NCBI RefSeq assembly: GCF_021134715.1
Contig: NC_060021.1
Location: 1,860,001 to 1,924,000, forward strand
DNA: 64,000 nt
From: Daphnia pulex
Lineage: Eukaryota; Arthropoda; Branchiopoda; Diplostraca; Daphniidae
Direction: 5' to 3'
Shown: positions 22,579 through 33,216 of the stretch, in pieces
How the letters are laid out: every line of letters starts with the position of its first letter
How positions within the stretch are numbered: the first letter of the stretch is position 1
Notes under the pieces: generated by a model
What the model saw: the letters and a program-made list of their open reading frames with translations, nothing else
What the model was told of the DNA's origin: nothing
The model's database searches: none
Position numbers and translations under genes: made by a program

Positions 22579-23525
22579 TTGAACGAAGAAAAAAAAAGAC
22601 AAAGCCATCCAATGGGTGAAACAGTTTTTCGCTGTGTTTTTCATACTAAGTTTAAAACAAGTCGGTTATGGACTTGGATTCATATGTTTTTGACGGCAAC
22701 AGCTATTAGTGATTACAAAACGTTCCACTACTGGAAAAAAATTAGTCCCAAAGTTTTAAACATTTTGGAAGATAAGATATCTGTCAGTAGGCTTGTGAAT
22801 AAAAAACTTTCAACGTTACGCAGGCCCATTTTTGTGGGCAAGCAATTATTAAATAATAACAATCTTCAAAGATTGTATTAAATTTGTGATAACAGTTGAA
22901 CAATTGGAAATTACTCTGCGTCATTATGCAACAGAGGACAATTTATCAAAAATAGCTGCAGGATATTGTGTTGAAAAATCAACTAAAACAAAAATTGTTG
23001 TTGATACTGGAATTTCTATTACAAAGTACTATCTTAAAAAACACAAAATCTTACTGTTTCAAACACCGAGGAAGAATGGTGAAAGATAGCTATTTTTATA
23101 GAATAATGAATTTCCCCAGTTGTGTGGGTTCAATTTATGGTAAACACATTGGGATGCAGGAACCAGCAAATTGAAATTCCTTATAAGACATTGAAGAAAA
23201 TTTAAGAGCATAATACAATTGCCTCTTTGTGATGCCAACTACAAGTTTACGATGTTTGATCCAGTTGCCTATATGAGGGAAGATGATAAATCTATTTTCA
23301 TTTCATCTTTTATATTCAAACAACTGGAAAATGATTCCATACAGATTTTCCCGCAAAAAATTGCCGTATTGTGACGTTAAATTGCCTCATTGCTTTGTTT
23401 GGGATAATGCTTTTCCCCGAAAAACTTATTTTATGAATCCCTATCATGACCGATGTACTGGTACAATGCCCAAAATATTCGAGTTTCCAATTATGGGTAA
23501 TAGCTGCATCATAATAAAAAATTAA
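22579..23525 (+). pseudogene. Harbinger/PIF (HARBI1-like) DDE transposase relic
   Basis: Pieces appear in the right order. 22579-22881 has FHYWKKISPKVLNILEDKI, the HARBI1 N-terminal region. 22886-23089 has VTVEQLEITLRHYATEDNL-type sequence, like the ERLAITLRFLATG block. Near 23107-23175 lies NFPSCVGSIYGKHIGMQ, equivalent to NFPNCIGAIDGKH, with the catalytic Asp replaced by Tyr. Then LPLCDANYKF matches the conserved DANYRF, and 23330-23525 has HCFVWDNAFPRKTYFMNPY, equivalent to FVGDDAFPLKTYLMRPY, where one Asp of the catalytic pair is now Asn. Several frameshifts separate the blocks. Inactive. Confidence 0.75.
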
Positions 23526-23759
23526 AATAATTTCTGACTGCATTAAATCATAAGGTTATCTCGTGCTTGGCGAGTAATTGTAAAATTATCATTTTTGTTG
23601 TTGAACTGTTTTGATCTATGGTCTAAAAGCTTATCAGACAGAAAAAAGGCTTTTTGACAGCTCAATGTTTGGATTTTTAAATGAATTTATCTTAATATTT
23701 TTCTATTGACCCATACTTGATGTAATGAGAAAATCAATTCAGAAGAAAAGTTGGTGTTG

Positions 23760-24830
23760 AATGAAACAATTAATTTATTTTTGCCCCTATCCAGCATGCA
23801 CTCCAAGCCGAACAGGTCTTCATCACTTACCAACTTGCCCTAGGAAACATTTCAAGAACGGAAACCGAAGTTAAGGAAACACTCAATTCTAAATAACGCA
23901 ATTTACCAAAAATTGTCATAAACCGGATCAGGCAAGAAATACAGGACAAGATCGTCAAAAAATCACGTTCTCCTAATAATGGACGACGTAGACTAACATT
24001 ACCCAATTTAAACATCAATAAAAACCAATTTTCCAATCAGATGATCAATCCGCAATCAGATGACAACTCCTTTTTCAACTCCTGATGCCTGAAAAAATCC
24101 CACAACAACAAATACAGCGATTCAACCCTCCTTTGCAATCGCAGTTGGGTAACAACAAGCCCAAGGGACTTTACTTAACAGGAACTCCCATGCCGCAACT
24201 TCGTTACATCCATTTCTTTGACTTACAAACCAATGATCTTCAAACTTTCCAACTCAGTTTCAGCTTAATTTCAGAAGACGTCACGCGCCTTGTAAAAAAA
24301 ATTAACACACCTATCGTTTTCTTTAAAACTGAAATTTATCATTACCAGAGAGAATGGCTTTCAAACTTTATTGAAAATACTTGGACCGTCCAACACCAAT
24401 TATCCTGGGTTCATGATAAAGAATCATTCAATCCCTATCCCAACTCTATAATCCTGATACTGTCCCATCTTGTTTGTTCCATGATAAAAAAAAATTCTGA
24501 AACTGAGAAACTGAGAAACTCAAATTCCACACCATTCCATATCTTAAAAGCTGATAAAAAACGTAACACTGTTATATGGAATGTTGCAGATTTTGATAAA
24601 GCCAACAGACAGTTATCTGATCAATATAAGTATAGAGAACTCTCTCAAAAGGAATTCACTTAAAATTTAAAACCTTAAGCAAACAAATTGAGCTACCTCT
24701 GAAAATTTATTCGCTCCTCCACCTCAACCCACTGAAGACGAAGCCATCTGCGACCGTCCCCTTGCCGGCTCTAATTTCTATTATTTACCAAAAATCCATA
24801 AAAACATGGAAGCAACAAGTAAGAATTTCC
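23760..24830 (+). pseudogene. Penelope-like retroelement relic (reverse transcriptase N-terminal half)
   Basis: The 192-codon frame at 24085-24663 ends with ILKADKKRNTVIW, then a DFDKANRQLSD block. A shifted frame after 24690 reads FAPPPQ...SNFYYLPKIHKN followed by TRPLL. The order K-A-D-K...RQLSD...LPKIHK...RP is the start of Penelope-like and related reverse transcriptases. The catalytic YADD region is absent. Upstream, 23785-24080 reads HALQAEQVFITYQLALGNISR in another frame, probably the same ORF's N-terminus. The preserved part is about a third of a normal ORF. Confidence 0.55.
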
Positions 24831-27062
24831 TCGTATACCCAACGAGGCCATTACTTACCTTTTGAATAAATATATTACATAATTTACAAGCCATCTACTC
24901 AAACTGCGCCACTACTACTACCGGCTACCGGTAGCACGCCAGTTGGCGCCATTCATCCATCTTATTTTAATGGCTCCTTATTTTGTGAAAGAAATATTTC
25001 CCTCTTTTCTTTTCGTTTTTTGTTATTTATTTTTCTTGTACAAGTCCGAAGTGGTAATTAGGAAGAGGACTAAAAGGCCGAAAGGAAATAACTGTTTAGT
25101 ACACGTCACCTTTGCTTTTCTTGGTTTTTTTTTGGGCGGAGATGGTGCGCCCGGATGGATGTGCAAGTGAAACTGAACGTTACATTTGCGCAGATTCGTC
25201 GTAATCGATCGTTAACCAAAGAAAAGTGAAAAAGAAAATGAGAGAAAAGGTGATTATGGTTAAGAGCGCGCGGTTTCCGTTCGCACCATTGCGGCTGTCG
25301 GTTGTTTTTATTTCATTGTCTTTTGCTCTTCTCCAAAACGTAAAAGTCTCCCTTTTTTCGTAACCCTTAATCTTTATAGCATCTATTGAATTAGATCAAT
25401 TTTCAACTGGTTTATGTCTCGCCGGTCATTTTTGGGAACAATCGAAAGTTTCATTCATTCATTTCTTCACTTTTAAAAAAGGAGGAAACCGTATGTGTTT
25501 AGACACGCGCCATACATATCGACAAACTATATTTCAATTTATTTTTTTCGTGGGGAAATTTATCTAAACGAGTGTTTCGTTTTCTCTCTCCCCATCTGGT
25601 TTTTTTTCTCTCTCTCACAATATGTTGATCGAGTTGAAAATACTCTAACCCTATTAACATTATTGATGATGGGGTTTGGGATCTTCTTCAATTTCTTCTC
25701 GGGTTTCGTACTGTGTTTTTTTTAACTCTCACCAATCCATTGTCTCGTTAAGGAACGGACGGGCGGACTTGATGCTGTTAAAAAACGATGCTGCGTCTAA
25801 CGACGTCACGTCACATTGGGATGACGTAGCTCGCTCGTCGTTCGCAGTATGATGCATTAATGATTATGTTAATAATCATGATATGATATATAATTTATAA
25901 TTATGATGTTTAATGAAGATGATGTTTGATGTTTTTTTTTTAAATTTCTATTGATTACAGGTAGAAATGAAGACAGTAATCACTAAACACTTCCTGGAGA
26001 AAAGAAACCGATGACGAAAATCCCAATCTCGTAAGACATGTACAGCACCTAATTCATGGATGCTGCCGTACGCGAAGCAAACTGTGACAACATCAATCAT
26101 CTTTTTAAATGTGTTTATCATGCATGTAATTAAATTTTCAATTTCCTTTTGTTTTCCTTACTTACATTCCTTTTTTTCCATAGTGACGGGCAAAAGCGGC
26201 ACTCAAGCAGTGAAACCTTTACCAAAAAAAAGCCAGTGGTTTCAAGATACCGGTAAATGGTACAATTCCGGCAATTCAGTACCACACAGAGGGACACGGT
26301 GTGTGGTGTCAAAATGATGGCCATTTAGAATCGTTTCATAACGTCGACACTTTGCAGTTAAATTGCCAAAATTGCAAGACCCCTTCACCTGTCCCCCATT
26401 TCAAGATGGCAGCAACACATTTTGGACAATGCCACCTTTAGTGCCAATTCAGTCTTTGGCGAACTGCTTTTTGATCGTCTTGGTTACCCGTTCCTCAAGT
26501 GGGCGGGTTATTCCGCCTCATTTTTTTCCAAAAATTGCGCCAAAGCGTAATAGATAACTACAGGTAAAAAAAATCTTTTGCTTAAAATAAGGGGATGGGT
26601 AAACGTGGCTTTTTACTGTGATGCTTCGATCGTGTTACGTGCGATGACCATCAGCGCAGCCGAGATGCTGCTGCTGCTGTGCAACGGTGTAAATGGCCAA
26701 AAAAGAAACCCGTTTGACTGATCCCGATCCTGCTGACTGTGCGAATCCCTTAAACATTAATTTTACTATATTGAGTAATTTGTATCGATTTGGGGCCGTG
26801 TAGAGAAGTAACAAGGGAAACTTTGAACAGCTGCCACTTCAAACAGAATAGATAGCCTACAAGGATGCCAGGGGGAGTACGGCGGACTACCGGCTACTAC
26901 TACTATAAAAGGTTATGGCGTGGGCCGTTTCCTATATCTCAACATCAGTTGTTGTTGTTGCATTATTTACCAGTTTAGATAAACACATCAGATGAGGGAG
27001 GAGGATGATGAGGTGCTGTTCAATGGATGTGGCGTGCGCCGAGTAGTAAAAGAATAACAGCA
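24831..27062. other. Intergenic, no supported gene
   Basis: AT-rich with T-runs. At 25850-25920 there are nested ATAATCAT/ATGATTAT words forming weak hairpins. An acceptor-like TTTTTTTCCATAG near 26180 precedes a short open stretch (GKSGTQAVKPLPKKSQWF), but no partner exon was found. A CTGCTGCTGCTG run lies near 26670. Confidence 0.45.
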
Positions 27063-27243
27063 CACACTACACTATACTATATCAGGAGTCAGAAAATTAA
27101 AAAAAACCCGGTTTCACTACACTATGCAACACTACACTACGCCATATACTACACTATATGGGAAACCAGGCAAGTTTAATCGGGATTTTACCATACTACA
27201 CCACACTACACTACGCCATCCACTACCACTACACTACACGGTG
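27063..27243 (+). repeat. CACTA/CTACA simple-sequence tract
   Basis: Imperfect repetition of ACTACACTA, CACTACACT and ACTACGCCAT over about 180 bases, in two blocks separated by a unique ATGGGAAACCAGGCAAG segment. It is low complexity and its open frame is an artefact. Confidence 0.7.
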
Positions 27244-27344
27244 GCTGGTGTCGGAGCATCCTCTATGGTAGTTACACATACGCTCACTAGGTGGCACAAC
27301 GGTATTTCCAAGTCAGCCAGGGGTAGTGAGCCAAACGGCGCGTC

Positions 27345-28285
27345 ATAGGATTCCAGCAATTTCACAACGCAGCTTTTTAACTAGACGAGCTACCATTCTC
27401 CATCTAGTGGACGAAAAAGAACTAAATTCTCTACCCGAGGCATAATCAGCATCGGCACACTTTTTCTACATGGCCTTATGGGAGCAGCGCCTCCTCATTT
27501 CGTCATTCATGCCTCTTGGAAGTTGGAACTTCCAACTTGGAAGCCAATAAAATAACGAAATTACCTTGTCTCGACTTTTTCACCTGAGAAACTAGAGGAG
27601 AAATAGAAACACAAAGAAATACAAAGCTGTGTAATTCATCCTTTTAAGCCAATTTGCCTACAGTGTAATATAACTAACGGACGCAATAACTAACCGATAT
27701 TTAGGTCAATCAAACGAACTTCAATACATCAAGTGAAATTAAGAAACAATTTCTCTCAACCCTGTTTTTTGTTTATAATTGCGCTTAAAAGAACTCGCGT
27801 ATTTCTCCAGGTTTTCTCCTCATCAAGAACTATAATTTTCCCGTCACTCTTGTATCTCAATCCACGGGTGTTACCTTCTACAGTATAACTGTTTATAGAC
27901 TGAGAAAGGTGTACGTATCTTTGATCGATAAGTAAACCACGTTGTTTTGCAAAATTTGATCAGCTTTTTTTTAGATACCCAAGTACCTTTACCGGCAATT
28001 TTATCCATCTGGATTTCTTTTGTTACATCATCTTTATCCACCTTTGACAGAATTAAAGGGATTCCAATCATAGGATGTATATGCGGTTTTCTATAAGGCT
28101 GTTCGTTAAACCAACTTGACATTACCTTGGGCAAAAATGCTATATCTGCCGATGGTAGGGTAGAAGAAATCGATTGGGCAACCTTAGGATTAGCATTGAC
28201 GAAATGTAGCACAGATTGTTTTTTGTTACACTCAGACGCCACGGATACAAGCATCTGTGATGTCGCACCAACATACACGATTAAA
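27345..28285 (-). mobile_element. Dispersed repeat, copy B (inverted relative to 14868-15782)
   Basis: The minus-strand frame 28296-27871 (141 codons) is the longer version of the frame in copy A. It shares DIAFLPKV, SSWFNEQPYRKPHIHP, PLILSKVDKD and continues GKGTWVSKKKLIKF, FTYRSKIRTPFSVYK. The noncoding right part also matches, down to CAATTTCACAACGCAGC at its left edge. The copies differ by many substitutions and small indels, so duplication was not recent. The ORF has no domain I recognise. Confidence 0.6.
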
Positions 28286-28475
28286 AGATAATTCAATTCT
28301 TTTAATTGAAATCATATTTTTGGTAAACAACTGAAGACTTCAAGACTTCCAACTCTAGGCATTTAGAGTTCTAACGGATTCCTACGTAATCCCACTGATA
28401 TCGTTTATAGGCCCCTTTAGGGCTATTTTCATGTTTTTCTTCACTCACTTAATACCCAAAGTTAGAATTATTACA

Positions 28476-30250
28476 CTAAAATTTGTTAGGAATAAATAAA
28501 ACTGAAATACCTATAGCCATCCCGGTCAAATACCCATCAACATTCGGTTCATTGCTTTTCTGATAATCTTGCGAATTTTGAATTTCCTCGCCCCGCTCCA
28601 ACAGTTTGTCTCCACCGAACATTGTAAAGTTGTCCTCAACGCCTCTTTTTTTGTTTTTGCCTTTGGTAATGTGGACACCATGAGACATGAAGTATACATT
28701 TGAAGGTTCGATGCCTCCTCTCCTCAAAAGCCGTAGATTATGAATCTAATGTATGTATGTATGTATGTATGTATTGAATTTTTATCCCGCACTTTCGCAA
28801 AAAAGATCAAATGACGGCAGAGTGTGCTACGATTTACATTATTTACAAAATGAAGGGAACGCTAAGGAGAATAGATGAGTCTTAATAAGTTTCTTGAAAA
28901 CTGGGCGGTTGGTTGTGGAGCGAATCAGAGCTGGAAGACGATTCCAAGTGTGCGGGGCATAGTTGGAGAAAGACCTCATCAGCAGCTTTTCCTTTGTGGC
29001 GAATGGTTTCACGTAAGCTCCTCGTCTCCCCTCTCTGGGAATCGCCCTCCTCGACAATCTTCTGCTAGAAGCCTTACGAACATCAACAGTGAGTGTCCGA
29101 GCAGATGATCGAAGTCCTGTGTGGCCTGGGACGTGCAAGTTGATTGTCTCTTGGAGGTAGAGTGGTGCTGAGGCCGTAAGACAGTCAAATACCATCAAGA
29201 GGATCTTAAAATCGATCCTTTGCTGAACCGGGAGCCAGTGCAAGCGGTACCTTGCGTCCTCGGTCGAGATTGACCGGCCGCGGTAGATAAGGCGAGCTGC
29301 TGAATCCTGGACTGCTTGAAGAGACTTGAGTTTGTAGGCCGGCAGACCCGCGAGAAGAGAATTTGCATAATCCAGACGAGAGATGACCAGGGAGTGAACC
29401 ATCGTTTTTGTAGCAGATGTTGTAAGCTGATTTCGAATCTTCCCAAGACGATACAGTTGGTAGTAGGATGATTTTACCACGGCAGAAATCTGACTGTCCA
29501 TAGATAAATCGCTGACTAGAGTCACTCCAAGAAGCTTTGCTGAGTTGGATGGGCTCAAGACTTGATTTGAATCTAAGTGTCGAGAAAGAATGTAAGCGAT
29601 TATCAATGAGCTTATTGTAGATTACACTGACGTGGTTCGAGAGTTTTCCTGTTATCTCTCCTGGAGAGTTTGTCATATAGCCAAACTTGGCTAAGCGGTT
29701 GGAATTGTAATAGAAAAATAGGTTCGAAATGTCTGCTGCGGGTAGATGTAATTGATTTTCATCGTTGCCAACATGCCCGGTTGAATCCGACAACAGTGAC
29801 AAAATGGATCCTTGCTGACCAATTTCTGCAATCACATGTACTTCGTAGTCCAACCCAGTATCATGTTTCAAAACGCTAGAAATCTTGCTGTAAAATAAAA
29901 AGTTACTTAGTTTTTAAAAAGAAAGAAATATTTAATGTAATATTACCTATGGTTTTCTACGATGGTGTCATTCAAATCTGCGAAAATGGAATTCCCAATG
30001 GTTCTATGATTCGAAATCCGACTAACTAAAACCACAAAAAAATGGGACATGTAGATGGTATGGCAATCAATGTCGGAAGTGTCCAATAGATAGTCCAGTT
30101 AGTTAAATATCCTCCGCTTGCAAAGCATCTGTTGCAAAATTTCTTTTCAATTTCGATGTGAGCTGACGATCCTAAATGCTCGGTATTCTGACAATGAATT
30201 CCGTGTGGTTCGCTATAATAGTCAATTTTTGGAAGAACACCATCGGGCAT
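28476..30250 (-). pseudogene. Unrecognised gene family member, interrupted by a LINE
   Basis: Exon-like pieces on the minus strand. 30250-30110 (PDGVLPKIDYYSEPHGIHC, then CNRCF) is possibly upstream. 29887-29632 follows acceptor TATTTTACAG and reads LDYEVHVIAEIGQQGSIL, then YNSNRLAKFGY and PGEITGKLSNH, with donor GTCAGT. 28740-28476 ends DGYLTGMAIG before GTATTT. The middle piece is a clear paralogue of plus-strand 56112-56362 (LDYEIHIVQEIGHNVSIL, PGDLTGKLSNN); the last resembles the end of 57058 (KCYLTGMCEG). So both loci share exon order, though the members are far apart and inverted. A LINE fragment lies between the second and third pieces here. Function unknown. Confidence 0.5.
28744..29590 (-). 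mobile_element. 5'-truncated L2/CR1-like LINE, reverse transcriptase C-terminus
   Basis: A continuous minus-strand frame (29606-28839) matches the thumb/C-terminal region of L2/CR1/Jockey-type ORF2: SAKLLGVTL, then LTTSATKTMVHSLVISRLDY, then LLAGLPAYKL, RLHWLPVQQRI, a YVKPFATKEKL-type block and FSNYAPHTWNRLP. It ends FPSFCK and is followed by a 3' tail of ATAC units (minus strand; TATG/GTAT run at about 28750-28773), typical of L2/CR1 3' ends. The catalytic domain and ORF1 are missing, the usual 5' truncation. The frame is open for over 230 codons, so it is young relative to the other relics here. Confidence 0.85.
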
Positions 30251-31499
30251 TTAGGAATAGCCGCTTTTCTTTTTTTGCATAGTTTTTTCTTGTTTGCCCT
30301 CCACTACACAAAAATAAATTAAAGTCAAGATTCATTTCAACGACAGATATCTGTTATGTGCTCTCTTTACATGGAAACTTAAAAAACTGTAACTATAACT
30401 TCACTTTTAACTTACTATGGTAGTCAAAGTTGATAAGGAACGAATCTAGGTCTGGGCAATTGCTGTTCTTCAGTGCACTTGTATTAAAATCCAAGTATTT
30501 CCAACTTTTTGGACAGCTTCGTTTTTTTTAACTACCACACCTGCACGAAACTCGCAATTTAAGGGACTATTAGGGGTAAGGGGTAATTAAGGGGGAGCAG
30601 CAAATTCCCCTTTTCTGATCAGTCGTGGTTTACCTCGTGTAACGTGGTTCTTTACTACGTGTTCACAAGCTTAAGTGTTGTTGATTTTTAGGTTAGCATA
30701 AACTCAAGTGTTGTTGAATTTTAGGTTTGCATAAACTTAAGTGTGGTTGATTTGCAATGTGCGAAAATTGTTGATACAAATATACCGACAAATGAGTCGT
30801 TAGAAGACTTATTACAGCTTTTTGAATCGGACTCTGATATACCTAATCTAACGGAAGTACCACTTTTATCAGAAGCTGGTTTTTGTACATATTGTCACGG
30901 TCGTTTTATTCCGATTACACTACTCGGCGAAATCAGTACAAAATAGGAGGGAAAACAACTCGATGGTGGTACAATAGACACAGAGAGGGAGCGGAATCGC
31001 CACTACTGGCACACTAACCAGTAGATCGATACAGGCAATTCACAAAAAAATTAAAAGATAACTAAAGGGGACAACAAAAAGAGCGTGTGCGTTCTAGAGA
31101 GTCTGGGACCAATCTGCCGTCTAAGAGAGTCCAGCTTAACGAGGATGACAAACCACGAACAACAATTCCAGGCAAGCAAGTAGCAAACAATTCCTAGAAG
31201 CGGTGACAATCATACACAACTATCTTAGTTCCTAGTCAACGTAACCAACGTTGACTAGATCAACAACAAGGTCGATCATAATCACTTCTGGTGAAAGACC
31301 TTCAACTAAGATACCACATTAACGTCCGATTACCAACGTCAACATTCCGTCCGTGAAAATATTTCAATGGACACCAGAAAAACGCAATTAAAAAGATTGG
31401 AGAAGTGATGGATACAGATGGGTTCAAACTGCAAAGAAAACTGTTAACAACAAAAGTGGAGTGAAGTGCACTTAATATTACTTTAAATCTCAAGTGGAA
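30251..31499. other. No recognised gene
   Basis: 30660-30750 contains a short direct repeat (ACTTAAGTGTTGTTGA / ACTCAAGTGTTGTTGA / ACTTAAGTGTGGTTGA). The frame at 30743-30946 has a CTYC and is open for 67 codons without a recognised domain; it could be the N-terminus of the Mutator-like ORF that follows. The rest has no feature. Confidence 0.4.
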
Positions 31500-32650
31500 A
31501 AAGGAGGTGTCACGACTAATGGCTTTCAAAAAAGAGCAATTGTGTGCCCTGCTTATCCGCATCGTGTGTTAGTCCGATACTTTGGAGACCACACAAGTGC
31601 AAAAAATTTCCCCCTGGTAATTCGAAGAGTACTACTAAGATATTTACCCGAACTAAAGATTCGGAGTTGCAAAACGTAAAGAAGGAAAAAGACAAAAAAC
31701 CGTTGAAATTTTACTTATCTCGGAACTTCAACTACTGATCGATCGCGATGATTTGCATCTAATAAAAATCGAATATTCTGCGACACAACCTTTGAAATGG
31801 GAGATTATTATGTGAAGGTTGTAATTTTCCGACACACGGAATTTGAAGAAGCTCCCGTGATTCCTCTCATATTCATGATTCACATGAAAAGGATTGAATT
31901 TATCCAGTTTTCTATTTTCACGGGTTGCGGAACTCGTTCCGGAAATAACGGGGTCTAAGAAAGTAATAATTGTCAGCGATGGTGAGAAGGCAATTACCAA
32001 TGCTATATCCAAAACATGGCTCAACATCCCAATGTTTCAATGCTGGATATATGCATGGAGAAATATGAAATTTAAATTGGGAAAATTATGCAACACCAGA
32101 GAAAAAAATTTGTTTCAAACTACAAGACTTACTTTATTAATCTTCTCTTACAAAAATCAGAAAGATCTTACAATTCCGTTATTGCTAGATGTTATTTAAA
32201 ATGGAACAAGGTAGACTAAAAAAAATCCGCAATTTTGTTTATAATTTTGAAACTTAACTAATCAATTTGTTGGAAATTGGATTTATCAGTTTACTTCGAC
32301 AAAAACATCGACAAGGACATGAATAAAATGGGATCTTGGATATTGAGACCGTATGGAGTCAAAATTTTGTCGAACAATCAATCCGAACATTTAATGCCAC
32401 AATGAAGCGGCTAATGAATTGGAAAAGACTTTCGGTAGATCACATGGCGAATTCCTTGAGAATAGTTGCTGGGTTTTATTCCATGAAAATCCAAAGGGGA
32501 AGAATTGGATGTCGCAATTATACCTTACTACCTCACCTTCCATCAACAATTGTGAAGAATGCCGTTGAACGACAAAAATTCCAGTCTTCTGACGACTTAT
32601 ATGACAAAATTAAGTCGTCTCGACTATTGAAAAAGGTAAATTTCTAATAA
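31500..32650 (+). pseudogene. Mutator-like (MULE) DDE transposase relic
   Basis: In order, across shifted frames: HKCKKFPPGNSKSTTKIF and KPLKFY (about 31560-31720), FCDTTFEMGDYYVKV with P-V-I-P-L-I-F-M-I-H (31775-31885), then VAELVPEITGSK, VSDGEKAITNAI and FQCW (31925-32060), and EQSIRTFNATMKRLMNWKRL, VDHMANSL and FYSMKIQRGR-G (32360-32515). The DTTF and SDGE motifs carry the first two catalytic acids of MULE transposases and the N-x-x-x-K-x-L...FY...RG block is the C-terminal signature. Three frameshifts and stops separate the pieces. The zinc-binding C-W-x-x-H has Tyr where His is usual. No terminal inverted repeats were located. Confidence 0.75.
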
Positions 32651-33216
32651 AATAAAATACATAAATAGAAACGTATTTACTTTTTGTTTATTTCATTTGT
32701 TTTAGGATGATCACATATTGAATCCAGTCGACAAATATGAGAAACCCCTGGTAGTGCCCTGGTAGTGATAGTGTTAGACAGCGGGCTATGGAAATTCTAA
32801 GAGAAAATAGAATTCCGCTGGTCCAATCTCATCAACATTGTTCAGTTATAGGCTCCTGCGGCGATGTTTATTTCGTGACGTTGTTCAAAGCTAGTGCGTA
32901 ACATGACTTGTATGTGTTCCGCATGTGCACTTTGTTTACACATGTTAGCAGCGATGTACAGCATCGACTGCGAAATGATTTCAAAAAAAGGTAATATAAC
33001 ACTGACCTAGCGGAAAGCAAGAACCTGCCATCGTTACCTCCGTAGCGGGACGAAAAAGTCGTCTCGACTTTAGAAAGAATCAACCAGACAACGAAAGCAT
33101 GTTTCGAAGGGGTCGAAACGGAAAAAAAATTCTGACGATCCAGTCATTTGCACACCTGAACACCCTGATTTACTCGACGTCGACCGGAAGTGGTTCAGTG
33201 GAAATGAAAGGAAATC
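32651..33216. other. Spacer between MULE relic and RS/Ulp1 ORF
   Basis: Short direct repeat CCCTGGTAGTG at 32745 and 32758. No domain seen; the minus frame at 32868-33083 is unsupported. Confidence 0.4.

Noticed and set aside
25495..25725. Phe-rich frame as a small membrane protein
   Set aside because: Composition follows a T-run-rich stretch; no signal, splice or family evidence.
27063..27243. CACTA-rich tract as termini of a CACTA transposon
   Set aside because: The word is repeated as simple sequence, is not inverted at two ends, and has no transposase between copies; the CACTA-like relic is 7 kb away.
29206..29871. 221-codon minus frame reading through LINE and the unknown-family exon as one protein
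   Set aside because: It crosses a clear donor (GTCAGT at 29631) into LINE sequence in the wrong frame; the LINE's own frame is different.
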